A DNA stretch of 64,000 bases from CAYTRP01 sp964625145. Lineage in GTDB: Bacteria; Sumerlaeota; Sumerlaeia; SLMS01; JAHLLQ01. The stretch's first letter is position 1; every line of letters starts with the position of its first letter. A program made the position numbers and the translations under genes. This document shows, piece after piece, positions 7,002 to 15,635 of this stretch. The stretch is from contig CAZVAQ010000001.1 of the NCBI GenBank assembly GCA_964625145.1, forward strand, positions 4,648-68,647, in the 5' to 3' direction. The notes below the pieces were generated by a model. That model saw only the letters and a list, made by a program, of their open reading frames with translations, ran no database searches and was not told where the DNA came from.

Positions 7002-9791
7002 ATGTCCTTGTCCGGCAATGAACTGAGACGCGAATTCTTGCGGTTTTTCGAGTCCCTCCCGGGGGCGGGGCACAAGGTGGTGGCCCCGGCGCCACTGATC
7101 CCGCCGGACGACCCGACGCTGCTGTTCACGAGCGCGGGGATGGTGCAGTTCAAGAGCCTGTACAGCGGCGAGGTGGACCCGCTCCCCTACCGGAGGGCGG
7201 CGTCGTGCCAGCCGTGCCTGCGCGCAGGGGGGAAGGGGAGCGACCTGGAAAACGTCGGCAAGACGCTGCGGCATCACACACTGTTCGAGATGCTGGGGAA
7301 CTTCAGCTTCGGGGATTACTTCAAGCGCGAGGCGATCCGCTGGGCTTGGAAGTTTGTGACCGAGACGATGGGGCTGCCCAAGGAGCGCCTGTTCCCGACG
7401 ATATTCGAGGAGGACGACGAGGCGGAGCAGCTGTGGCGCGACGAGACGGATTGTCACTACACGCCGGTGCGATTGGACGCGAAGCAGAACTTCTGGGGGC
7501 CGGCGGGTGACACGGGCGCGTGTGGGCCGTGCAGCGAGTTGTGCTTCTTCATGGGAAGCGATGAGGAGTTGGCCGCCATCAAGGCGGAGCTGGCCAAGAG
7601 CGAATCGCATTACATGCCGATCCTGGCGAAGCGGATCGACGAGGAAGGGGACTTGTTCCTGGAGATCTGGAACATGGTATTCCCGCAGTTCGACCAGCAG
7701 CGCGATGGCTCGCGGTTGCCGTTGAAGAATCGCGGCATCGATACGGGCGCGGGGCTGGAGCGCATGACGACGGTGATGATGTGGATGCAGGGGCAGGCCT
7801 CCACGCCGTACGAGACGGACCTGCTGCAACCGGTCGTGCAGGCGGCCGCGTCGATCTTGGGTGTGAAGTATCTAAAGATTCGTGATGAGAACGGGCAGAC
7901 GGACGAGGCCACGCGCGTGCGCCTCGGCATCAACGCGATCGCGGATCATGCGCGGGCGTTGAGTTTCTGCCTCGCGGAGGGAATCACTCCGGGTAACATC
8001 GGGCGCGGTTATGTCATTCGCCGTATTCAGCGGCGCGCGCTGCGGTTCTCGTCGCTGTTGGGCAAGGACGACGCGTTCATGGCGGAGCTGGTGGATCCGG
8101 TGATCGAGGCCATGGGCGGCGCGTATCCGCACCTGAAGTCCAAGGCGGATTTCATCCGCAAGGCGATCCGAATCGAGGAAGAATCCTTCCTGCGCACGCG
8201 CAATCGCGGCACGCGGCTGCTGGACGAATTGATCGAGCAGGCACAAGATCGCGGCGACAAGGCTATCCCCGGCGCGGAGGCGTTCAAGTTGTGGGACACG
8301 TATGGTTTCCCGCTGGATTTGACGCGCGAGATCGCGGGCGATGCGGGTGTGACCATCGACCAGTCGGGCTATGATGCGGCATTGAAGGAACAACGCGAGC
8401 GCGGCGTGGCGAGTTGGCGCGGGGAAGCGCTGGCCAAGGAAGCGCAACTCCTGGAGCCCATCGCCGACAAGCACGGCGCGACGCCGTTTGTGGGCTACGA
8501 TCCGGCTGTGCCTCCGGTGGAGGCAAAGGTGTTGGCTCTGATTGTTGATGGCGCCTTGGCGGATAGCATGGGTGAGGGAACGAGCGCGGTTGTGGTGTTG
8601 GACAAGACGCCCTTCTACGCGGAAGCGGGCGGTCAGATCGGCGACACTGGTGTGATCTCGACGGCGGACGGCGCGTTGTTTGAAGTGCACGACACGCAGA
8701 AGACGGCTGATGGGATCATCATGCACCGCGGTCATGTGCAGGCAGGTTCGCTGAAGGTCGGCGCGGTGGTGACGGCGCAGGTGGACGGCGCGCGGCGCAT
8801 GGCGATTCGGCGCAATCACAGCTCGGTGCATTTGCTGCAGGCGGCACTGAAGCGTCATGTCGGCGATCATGTGGCGCAGGCCGGTTCGTTCGTCGGGCCC
8901 GACTATGCGCGGTTTGACTTTTCACATCCGGAGCAGATTCCGGCGGAGATATTGCGCAAGGTGCAGGAAGACGTGAACCGGATGATCCTGGCGGATTATG
9001 CGGTGACGACCGAGGTGTTGCCGCTGGAGGAAGCGCGGGCGAAGGGCGCGATTGCGCCTTTCGGCGAGAAGTACGGCCCGACGGTGCGCGTGGTGAGCAT
9101 GGGGAACGCGGTGGAGGTGCCCTCCATCGAGTTCTGCGGCGGAACGCATCTGGAGCGCACGGGCCAGGCTGCCCGATTCCGCATCATCAGCGAAGGGAGC
9201 ATCGCCAGTGGCGTGCGGCGCATCGAGTTCACGGCAGGCGAGCCGGCAATGGTGGCGGATCTGGAGGATCAGTGGGGCGTGCTGAAGCCGTTGGAGGCGA
9301 CGCTGGCTTCGCGTGGGCATGCACTCGTGGATCGCGTGGCGCAGTTGTCCGCACGCGTGAAGCAACTGGAGAAGGAACTGGCGCGCGAGCGGAGCAAGGC
9401 TCTGCTGTCAAACGTGGCGGCGTTTGCGTCGCAGGCAGTGGACCTTGGCGATGGCGCCAAGCTCGCCACGGCGTTGGTAGAGGATGTCGCCGCGAATGAC
9501 TTGCGGGCGTTTGCGGTCGCGATTCAGGAGACGCTCGGCGCGAAGGGCATTGCGGTGGCGGTTTCGAAGAACGAGGACGACAAGGTAGCCATCGTTGCGG
9601 CGACCGGTGCGGAAGCGCGCGGTGCGTTTCCGGCGGGCAAGGTCGTGAATGCGATTGCCGCGCCGCTGGGCGGCAAGGGTGGCGGCAAGCCGGACGTCGC
9701 GCAGGCGGGTGCCAAGGGAGCATCCAACCTGGAGGACGTGCTGGCGGGTGCGAAGGACCTGATCGAGCAAATCAACGCGGCGGCGGGGTGA
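7002..9791 (+). CDS. alaS: Alanine--tRNA ligase
   Basis: The product is 929 residues from ATG 7002. It charges tRNA-Ala in the cytoplasm. The class II catalytic core starts with LRREFLRFFES, then FTSAGMVQFK (motif 1 region), CLRAGGKGSDLENVGKT, HHTLFEMLGNFSFGDYFK (motif 2) and DTGAGLERM (motif 3). The editing domain carries the zinc ligands RNHSSVHLL (HxxxH) and FCGGTHLERTG (CxxxH), which clear mis-charged Ser and Gly. The C-Ala oligomerisation domain ends in GGGKPDVAQAGAK. Length is slightly above the usual 870-900 residues. A GNAT gene starts four bases after its stop. Confidence 0.97.
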   Translation: MSLSGNELRREFLRFFESLPGAGHKVVAPAPLIPPDDPTLLFTSAGMVQFKSLYSGEVDPLPYRRAASCQPCLRAGGKGSDLENVGKTLRHHTLFEMLGNFSFGDYFKREAIRWAWKFVTETMGLPKERLFPTIFEEDDEAEQLWRDETDCHYTPVRLDAKQNFWGPAGDTGACGPCSELCFFMGSDEELAAIKAELAKSESHYMPILAKRIDEEGDLFLEIWNMVFPQFDQQRDGSRLPLKNRGIDTGAGLERMTTVMMWMQGQASTPYETDLLQPVVQAAASILGVKYLKIRDENGQTDEATRVRLGINAIADHARALSFCLAEGITPGNIGRGYVIRRIQRRALRFSSLLGKDDAFMAELVDPVIEAMGGAYPHLKSKADFIRKAIRIEEESFLRTRNRGTRLLDELIEQAQDRGDKAIPGAEAFKLWDTYGFPLDLTREIAGDAGVTIDQSGYDAALKEQRERGVASWRGEALAKEAQLLEPIADKHGATPFVGYDPAVPPVEAKVLALIVDGALADSMGEGTSAVVVLDKTPFYAEAGGQIGDTGVISTADGALFEVHDTQKTADGIIMHRGHVQAGSLKVGAVVTAQVDGARRMAIRRNHSSVHLLQAALKRHVGDHVAQAGSFVGPDYARFDFSHPEQIPAEILRKVQEDVNRMILADYAVTTEVLPLEEARAKGAIAPFGEKYGPTVRVVSMGNAVEVPSIEFCGGTHLERTGQAARFRIISEGSIASGVRRIEFTAGEPAMVADLEDQWGVLKPLEATLASRGHALVDRVAQLSARVKQLEKELARERSKALLSNVAAFASQAVDLGDGAKLATALVEDVAANDLRAFAVAIQETLGAKGIAVAVSKNEDDKVAIVAATGAEARGAFPAGKVVNAIAAPLGGKGGGKPDVAQAGAKGASNLEDVLAGAKDLIEQINAAAG

Positions 9792-9795
9792 AGGC

Positions 9796-10515
9796 GTGCA
9801 CGATCCCGTGGCCGTGGAGGCTGCCAATCAATTCTGGGCCGCGTCGTTGGGGGTGGATGAGCAACGGTTGGAGGAAAGCGGGACGATTGTTGTCCCCAAC
9901 CGCATGGAAACCGATTCGGCCGGTGTGATTGTCTTCCGCCGGCGTGATGCGTGCATCCTGTCTGTCATCCATCCCGATCCGGCTGTGGTGATCGACCGTG
10001 TGATGGATATCGGCCGGCGGAACACTGCGGAGGAACTGCTGCAGGCGGAGGCGTGGAAGGAGCTGGCGGAGAGGGTCAGTCCTGCCGCGACCAGCTTTGT
10101 CACTTCCCGTAATCGGGTGCCGCCCCGGCCGAGAGGAAGCATCCGTAGTCTGGACAACACGGCAGACCTGCGGCGGCTGCGGGAAGGCGCGGACGAGGAG
10201 GAGTGGCGCCGCGGCGGTGTTGATGAGATGGGTTTGCAGTTGGTGGGCGTGTTCGATCGGGGCGAACTGGTAGCGGCGGGATCGATCGATCCGGGGAGCA
10301 ACAAGCTGGGGACGCTGCGGATTTTCGTATCGCGCGAACATCGGCGGCGCGGATTGGGTTCCATGTTGGTGGGTTATCTCGCAAACCATTCGGCCACAAC
10401 GGTCGGCACGCTTCAAATGCTTCCGTTGAAGGGCGATCCGGCGGGCGAAGGTCTAGCCCTGATGTCCGGCTTCTTTCCGTTCGGGGAGACGGTGACTGTC
10501 ATCCTGAAGAACTGA
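9796..10515 (+). CDS. GNAT-family N-acetyltransferase
   Basis: The product is 239 residues from a GTG at 9796, four bases after alaS. The C-terminal half (about residues 120-239) carries the GNAT fold: a strand GELVAAGSID, strand LGTLRIFVS and the acetyl-CoA pyrophosphate loop REHRRRGLGSML (R-x-x-G-x-G). It is followed by a short helix and a final TVTVILKN strand. The N-terminal half has no recognised domain but may be a degenerate second GNAT unit. The acceptor substrate is unknown. Tight spacing suggests translation from the alaS transcript. Confidence 0.75.
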   Translation: MHDPVAVEAANQFWAASLGVDEQRLEESGTIVVPNRMETDSAGVIVFRRRDACILSVIHPDPAVVIDRVMDIGRRNTAEELLQAEAWKELAERVSPAATSFVTSRNRVPPRPRGSIRSLDNTADLRRLREGADEEEWRRGGVDEMGLQLVGVFDRGELVAAGSIDPGSNKLGTLRIFVSREHRRRGLGSMLVGYLANHSATTVGTLQMLPLKGDPAGEGLALMSGFFPFGETVTVILKN

Positions 10516-10591
10516 TTCTCAAAGAGTTGACTATCTTTTCCTAGAATCCCGTTTTGGGCGGGGCGGGCGGAAACTTTGGCTGGAACGCCCC

Positions 10592-10619
10592 TTGACTTTC
10601 CGGTCGCTCAACCTCTACT
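10592..10619 (+). promoter_or_regulatory. Candidate sigma-70 promoter for pyrG
   Basis: TTGACT (10592-10597), a 16-base spacer and TCTACT (10614-10619) lie about 74 bases ahead of the pyrG ATG. Matches are five of six and four of six to consensus. Confidence 0.35.
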
Positions 10620-10692
10620 TCACAATCCCGTGTTTGCGTTCTTTTGCACGGGCACCAAACACAGAAAGATCACCCCGGGGGACCCTGCAGAT

Positions 10693-12327
10693 ATGCCGAC
10701 CAAGTATGTGTTCGTCACAGGAGGAGTGGCCTCGTCACTGGGCAAGGGGATTGCCGCGGCTGGCCTCGGAACCCTCCTGCGCGCTCGCGGCCTGCGCGTG
10801 GGGATGATGAAACTGGACCCGTACCTGAACATCGACCCCGGGACGATGAGCCCCTTCCAGCACGGCGAGGTCTTTGTGACCGACGACGGCGCGGAGACGG
10901 ACTTGGACCTGGGGCACTACGAGCGATTCGTCGGCATGCCGACCAGCCGCATGAACAACATCACGACCGGCCAGGTTTACGATTCGGTGATCCGCAAGGA
11001 GCGCCGGGGGGATTATCTGGGCGCGACCGTGCAGGTCATCCCACACATCACCGACGAGATCAAGGCGCGGGTGTACAAGCTGGGGCGCGAGTCGAAGGTG
11101 GACATCCTGATCATCGAGATCGGCGGGACGGTTGGCGACATCGAGTCGCAACCGTTCCTGGAGGCGATCCGGCAGATCCCGCACGATGTCGGCCAGCAGA
11201 ACTGCCTGTACCTGCACCTGACGCTTCTCCCCTACATCAGCGGCGCGGGCGAATTGAAGACCAAGCCAACGCAGCACAGCGTGCGCATGCTGCGCGAGAT
11301 CGGCATCCAGCCCCACGGGATCATCTGTCGCACGGAGATCCCGATGAAGCCCGACCAGCGCAAGAAGATCGCGCTGTTCTGCGATGTCGAGGCGACGGCG
11401 GTGTTCGAGAGCCTGAACGTGGACCTCATCTATGAGGTGCCGCTGATGTTGCACGAACAGGCACTGGACAATTGGGTGACGACGAAGCTGGGCCTGGTGA
11501 CGCACGACGCGAAGCTGAACGATTGGCGGCGGATGATCGAGCGCGCAAAGTCGGCGACGGAAGAAGTGACCATCGGCGTTGTGGGCAAGTACATCGAGCT
11601 GCAGGACGCCTACAAGTCGATCTACGAGGCGCTGCACCACAGCGCGGCGCATCACGGGATCAAGTTGCGCATCGAGCGCATCGATTCGGAGGTGGAGCTG
11701 CACGAGCTGGAGGAATCGCTCGGGCGGGTGGATGGGATCCTGATCCCCGGCGGTTTTGGCACGCGCGGGATCGAGGGGAAGATACACGCGGCGACGTTCG
11801 CACGCATCAACAATATCCCCTACTTCGGGATTTGCCTGGGGATGCAGGTGGCGATGATCGCGTTTGTGCGGACGGTTTGCGGTCTGGACCAGGCGAACTC
11901 CCGCGAGTTTGACGAAGGCACGCCGCATCCGGTGATCGACCTGATGAGCAGCCAGAAGGCGGTGCTGGATCTCGGCGGCACGATGCGGCTGGGGGCGTTC
12001 CCGTGCAAATTGCGTCCGGGGACGAAGGCCCAAGCGGCATACGGCAAGGACCTGATCCACGAGCGCCATCGCCATCGCTACGAGGTGAACAATCAGTACC
12101 GGGCGTTGGTGGAAGAAAACGGCATGCGCATCGGCGGTGTGTTCGAGGAGACGGACCTGGTGGAGATGGTCGAGTTGGTTGATCATCCGTGGTATGTGGC
12201 ATGCCAGTTCCATCCGGAGTTCCTGTCGCGTCCGCTGCAGCCGCATCCGCTCTTCCGCGACTTCATTGGCGCGGTGCTGAAGCAGAAGCGCGGCAGCGGT
12301 AAATTGGCCGCAGCCGGCGTGGCTTGA
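10693..12327 (+). CDS. pyrG: CTP synthase
   Basis: The product is 544 residues from ATG 10693. An in-frame extension upstream to 10576 lacks similarity. The start fits the family N-terminus KYVFVTGGVASSLGKG, which includes the P-loop. CTP synthase converts UTP to CTP with ATP and glutamine. The synthetase domain has LDPYLNIDPGTMSPFQHGEVFVTDDGAETDLDLGHYERF and VIIEIGGTVGDIES-type segments. The C-terminal class I glutamine amidotransferase domain carries GGFGTRG and the nucleophile elbow FGICLGMQ, with the His/Glu pair in CQFHPEF. The length is typical and a strong terminator follows. Confidence 0.97.
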   Translation: MPTKYVFVTGGVASSLGKGIAAAGLGTLLRARGLRVGMMKLDPYLNIDPGTMSPFQHGEVFVTDDGAETDLDLGHYERFVGMPTSRMNNITTGQVYDSVIRKERRGDYLGATVQVIPHITDEIKARVYKLGRESKVDILIIEIGGTVGDIESQPFLEAIRQIPHDVGQQNCLYLHLTLLPYISGAGELKTKPTQHSVRMLREIGIQPHGIICRTEIPMKPDQRKKIALFCDVEATAVFESLNVDLIYEVPLMLHEQALDNWVTTKLGLVTHDAKLNDWRRMIERAKSATEEVTIGVVGKYIELQDAYKSIYEALHHSAAHHGIKLRIERIDSEVELHELEESLGRVDGILIPGGFGTRGIEGKIHAATFARINNIPYFGICLGMQVAMIAFVRTVCGLDQANSREFDEGTPHPVIDLMSSQKAVLDLGGTMRLGAFPCKLRPGTKAQAAYGKDLIHERHRHRYEVNNQYRALVEENGMRIGGVFEETDLVEMVELVDHPWYVACQFHPEFLSRPLQPHPLFRDFIGAVLKQKRGSGKLAAAGVA

Positions 12328-12353
12328 TGGTGCCGGACAAACGAGTTTGATCC

Positions 12354-12382
12354 CAATGCCCGCCGAGACCCGGCGGGCATTG
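12354..12382 (+). terminator. Intrinsic terminator after pyrG
   Basis: A perfect 12-bp stem CAATGCCCGCCG / CGGCGGGCATTG with a 5-base loop starts 27 bases after the pyrG stop. The tail has only a short T content. Confidence 0.75.
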
Positions 12383-12407
12383 CTCTGGCCCTGCGGAGGG
12401 GGCGGGG

Positions 12408-12452
12408 GTGGACGTGGTGGAGGAGGTGGACGGAGTGGACACAGTGGACGAA
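12408..12452. repeat. Five-unit 9-bp tandem repeat (GTGGACnnn)
   Basis: Units start at 12408, 12417, 12426, 12435 and 12444. They read GTGGACGTG, GTGGAGGAG, GTGGACGGA, GTGGACACA and GTGGACGAA. The array is non-coding and sits 55 bases upstream of nadB, just before a CATAAT hexamer at 12471-12476 that could be a -10 box. Confidence 0.85.
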
Positions 12453-12506
12453 CTGAGGGATGTTTTGAGGCATAATCCTGCACTTGACTGAAAGGCACAT
12501 TCGCGC

Positions 12507-14069
12507 ATGCCACATCATTCCGACGTGTTGGTGATAGGCTCCGGTGTTGCCGGTTGCGCGACGGCATTGGCGGCGGCGGATGCGGGGTTGCAGGTGACGA
12601 TGCTGACCAACGCGCCGGCGCCGGACAAGGGATCCAGTACCTCGTGGGCGCAGGGTGGCATCATCTACACGAGTCCGGAAGACTCGCCTGGCCTGTTGGC
12701 AAAGGACATCCAGATCGCAGGGACGGACATCTGCAGTCTCGAAGCGGTGCGGCAACTGAGTGAGCGTGGGCCGGAGTTGGTGAAGAAGGTCTTGATCGAG
12801 CGATGCGGTGTCGCCTTCGACCGAAACGCCGCGGGAAATTTGGATCTGACGGAGGAGGCCGCGCACAGCGTGCAGCGGATTCTTCACGTGGGGGACTTGA
12901 CCGGCGAGGCGATAGCACGCGCCATGGGGCGCACGGTGGCGGCACATCCCAACGTTCGGATTTTGACCAATGCCACCGGGGTGGATTTGATCCTGACGGG
13001 GAATCATACGGCCGATCCCCGGGATTACTACAAGCCTCCGCAAGTGCTTGGTGCCTACGTCTTCAACCAGGACGACGGCTCGGTCGAACCATTCGTCGCG
13101 CGGGAGACGGTGCTGGCAACGGGAGGGCTGGGGCAGGTGTTCCTGCACACGACCAACCCAAAGCGCGCACGCGGAGACGGCCTTGCGATGGCCTATCGCG
13201 CAGGAGCATGGATCGTGAACCTGGAGTACATCCAGTTTCACCCGACGGCCCTGTATCACCGGTTTGGGACGAGCCTGCTGATTTCCGAGACGGTACGCGG
13301 CGAAGGCGGAAAGCTGATCGGCGCGGATGGCAAGGCGTTCATGCACAAATACGACCCGCGCGAGGAACTGGCTCCGCGTGATGTGGTGGCGCGTGCGCTG
13401 CACGAGGAGATGCTGGCGACGGGCGAGCCGTGCATGTACCTGGACATTTCGTTCAAGGATCGCGATTGGATCATCCAGCGTTTTCCGTTCATCCACAAGT
13501 CGCTGATGGAGTTCAACATCGACATGACCCGCCAACCCATCCCCGTGGTGCCGGCGGCGCATTATTGCTGCGGCGGTGTGTTGGTAGACCTGGTGGGGCG
13601 GACGACCATCAAGGGATTGCGCGCCGTGGGCGAAGTGTCCTGCACGGGCCTGCATGGCGCAAATCGCCTGGCGAGCACTTCGCTGTTGGAGGGCCTGGTG
13701 TGGGGTGTTGCCACAGGCGAGGACATCGCGCAGCACGCCAACGAGAACGGCATGCCAACGGCGGAGAAGGTGGTGCCTTGGAAGATGGAGGATGAAGAGG
13801 TCGATCCGGCGCTCGTGGCGCAGGATTGGATGAGCATCCGCCAGACGATGTGGAACTACGTGGGGCTGGTGAGAACGACGCGACGCATGCACCGGGCGCT
13901 GCGGATCCTGCGCGACTTGCAGTTCGACGTGGAATTGTTCTATCGGCGCGCGCGGCTGAATGATGAACTGATCGGCCTGCGCAATGGCGCGCAGGCGGCA
14001 TTGGCGATCGTGCACGCTGCATATCGCAATCGCAAGAGCCGGGGAGGGCATTTTAGGAAGGACGATTAA
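12507..14069 (+). CDS. nadB: L-aspartate oxidase
   Basis: The product is 520 residues from ATG 12507. It oxidises L-aspartate to iminoaspartate with FAD, the first step of de novo NAD synthesis with NadA. The FAD dinucleotide loop is VLVIGSGVAGCATALAAADAG near the N-terminus. Family segments follow: SSTSWAQGGI, ETVLATGGLGQVF, RGDGLAMAYRAGA, EYIQFHPTAL, SETVRGEGG, VPAAHYCCGGV and GEVSCTGLHGANRLASTSLLEG. A helical C-terminal domain follows. The length is normal. nadA and nadC are not in this window. Confidence 0.95.
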   Translation: MPHHSDVLVIGSGVAGCATALAAADAGLQVTMLTNAPAPDKGSSTSWAQGGIIYTSPEDSPGLLAKDIQIAGTDICSLEAVRQLSERGPELVKKVLIERCGVAFDRNAAGNLDLTEEAAHSVQRILHVGDLTGEAIARAMGRTVAAHPNVRILTNATGVDLILTGNHTADPRDYYKPPQVLGAYVFNQDDGSVEPFVARETVLATGGLGQVFLHTTNPKRARGDGLAMAYRAGAWIVNLEYIQFHPTALYHRFGTSLLISETVRGEGGKLIGADGKAFMHKYDPREELAPRDVVARALHEEMLATGEPCMYLDISFKDRDWIIQRFPFIHKSLMEFNIDMTRQPIPVVPAAHYCCGGVLVDLVGRTTIKGLRAVGEVSCTGLHGANRLASTSLLEGLVWGVATGEDIAQHANENGMPTAEKVVPWKMEDEEVDPALVAQDWMSIRQTMWNYVGLVRTTRRMHRALRILRDLQFDVELFYRRARLNDELIGLRNGAQAALAIVHAAYRNRKSRGGHFRKDD

Positions 14070-14162
14070 GTAGGGACAAGGGATGAAGAGGGGATGGAGA
14101 CTGGTGGTGGTGGATATTGGGGTGGTGTGGATGCATTGATAATTTGATTGGATGGAAGGTTG

Positions 14163-15341
14163 ATGAACGTTTCCATTTTGGGCCCTGATTCGAATGTGTT
14201 GGCGGTTGGGTTGATGTCGGGGACGTCGGCGGATGGGATTGATGCGGTATTGGTGAGGATTGCGGGGGCCGGGAGTGCGACAAGGGTCGAGACGATTGCG
14301 TTCGAGTCGTATCCGTTTTCTGATGGATTAAGAGAGCGGATCCTGAAGTGCATGGACACGGGCTGGGTCGGGGACATTTGCGAGTTGAATGTGCTGCTCG
14401 GAAGGACCTATGGAGATGCGGTGTCGAGGCTGTTGAAGTCGGCCGGGGTCTCCCCCGCCGATGTGGCGTTTGTGGCAAGTCATGGGCAGACGGTGTATCA
14501 CATTCCGCGTGGACAACAGCAGGCGTGCAGCTCACTGCAGTTGGGGGATGGCAGTTCGATCGCAGAGATGACAGGCATCCTGACCGTGACGGATTTTCGC
14601 CTGGCGGACATCGCGGCGGGAGGGGAAGGGGCGCCGCTGGTGCCGTTCTTCGATCGGTTGGTGTTCATGAAGCCGGGCGTGCGACGGGTTCTGGTGAACA
14701 TTGGGGGCGTTGGAAATATTTCGTTGGTGGCGGATGGCGAACCGCTGGTGGCGTTCGACACGGGGCCGGGCAATGCACCACTGGATTTGGTGGCAGCGAC
14801 AACCGATCCGTCATTGACGCACGATCCTGGCGGATCATTGGCAATGAAGGGTCGCGTGGATGAGGCGTTGCTGGCGGAGTTGCTGGCACATCCGTATTTC
14901 GCGGCGCCTCCGCCAAAGTCCACAGGGCGCGAGTTGTTCGGCCGCGAGTTTGTGGATGCGCTGCTCAAGCAATGGGAAGGGAGGCGTCTGGAGGATCTGC
15001 TGGCGACGCTGACGGCGCTGACCGCGCGTTCGATTGCCAATGGGATTCGCAGCCATCTGCCGAGAGGGAATGCAATTGATGAGGTCATCGTCTCCGGTGG
15101 CGGCATCCACAACCGCACCTTGATGGGAATGTTGCGCGAGGCATTGGCGCCGGCGCGGGTTGGCACTTCTGATGAACACGGTGTTGCCTCTGACGCGAAG
15201 GAGGCCATTGCGTTTGCAGTGTTGGGGAATCAGTTGATGCATGCCTTGGCGGGCAACTTGCCAGAGGCAACAGGCGCGCGGCATCCGGCGCTGTTGGGGA
15301 AGATCAGTTTGCCGTATAGCGGGATGATGTCAGGCGCGTGA
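14163..15341 (+). CDS. anmK: Anhydro-N-acetylmuramic acid kinase
   Basis: The product is 392 residues from ATG 14163, preceded closely by GGAAGG; a TTG at 14148 is the alternative start. The enzyme phosphorylates and opens 1,6-anhydro-MurNAc to MurNAc-6-phosphate in peptidoglycan recycling. Signature segments are VGLMSGTSADGIDAVLVRI at the N-terminus (ATP loop), FVASHGQTVYH, VNIGGVGNIS, FDTGPGNAPLD, STGRELFG and VSGGGIHNRTLM. The exported LD-carboxypeptidase gene lies just downstream on the opposite strand, so two murein-recycling functions sit together. Confidence 0.93.
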   Translation: MNVSILGPDSNVLAVGLMSGTSADGIDAVLVRIAGAGSATRVETIAFESYPFSDGLRERILKCMDTGWVGDICELNVLLGRTYGDAVSRLLKSAGVSPADVAFVASHGQTVYHIPRGQQQACSSLQLGDGSSIAEMTGILTVTDFRLADIAAGGEGAPLVPFFDRLVFMKPGVRRVLVNIGGVGNISLVADGEPLVAFDTGPGNAPLDLVAATTDPSLTHDPGGSLAMKGRVDEALLAELLAHPYFAAPPPKSTGRELFGREFVDALLKQWEGRRLEDLLATLTALTARSIANGIRSHLPRGNAIDEVIVSGGGIHNRTLMGMLREALAPARVGTSDEHGVASDAKEAIAFAVLGNQLMHALAGNLPEATGARHPALLGKISLPYSGMMSGA

Positions 15342-15478
15342 TTATGTGCAGGCGAAACGGCTGAACCACGTTCCTTTCACGTCCTTCCTTCGCATTCTTT
15401 GATTACATTACTACTTGAGTGAATCTCAGAATAGAGTAGCTGGGGCAACCTGCATGTCCGTCAAAGCGGATACATCGT

Positions 15479-15519
15479 GAGGGTGGGCGCCAAGCGCGCC
15501 AGCCTCACGCTCCACCCTC
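15479..15519. repeat. Inverted repeat in intergenic region
   Basis: Arms GAGGGTGG (15479-15486) and CCACCCTC (15512-15519) are separated by 25 bases that contain a smaller GCGC-rich hairpin. It could serve as a weak terminator or be part of a repeat element. Confidence 0.45.
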
Positions 15520-15545
15520 GAGTCAATTGCCTCAAGAAGAGCGTC

Positions 15546-15567
15546 ATGGGCAAGATGCCCGTGCTAC
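15546..15567. repeat. Short palindromic element (GGGC-AAGAT-GCCC)
   Basis: GGGC (15548-15551), AAGAT, GCCC (15557-15560) lie within CATGGGC...GTGCTAC. Only one copy occurs here. The form resembles small dispersed palindromes of bacterial intergenic regions, but within this window it cannot be shown to repeat. Confidence 0.35.
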
Positions 15568-15635
15568 TTTTAGTGGGTGACTTCCTGCCATCTTGCAATC
15601 AGCCCACTTCAGAGTCTATCTCTTGGCTAAATGCA

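Larger units (their letters stand above)
15342..15635. other. Non-coding region between convergent anmK and LD-carboxypeptidase genes
   Basis: These 294 bases carry no supported gene. They contain an interrupted inverted repeat at 15479-15519 and a short palindrome at 15546-15567, and are less GC-rich than their surroundings near 15400. No clear intrinsic terminator for either convergent gene was identified. Confidence 0.5.

Noticed and set aside
10735..12567. A 610-codon open frame antisense to pyrG
   Set aside because: It mirrors a high-GC coding gene, where stop-free antisense frames are common. The translation is rich in His/Arg/Gln with no family pattern, while pyrG itself is unmistakable.
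12183..14051. A 622-codon open frame antisense to nadB
   Set aside because: Same mirror effect: composition is His/Arg-rich and no domain is visible, whereas the plus-strand frame is a clear aspartate oxidase.
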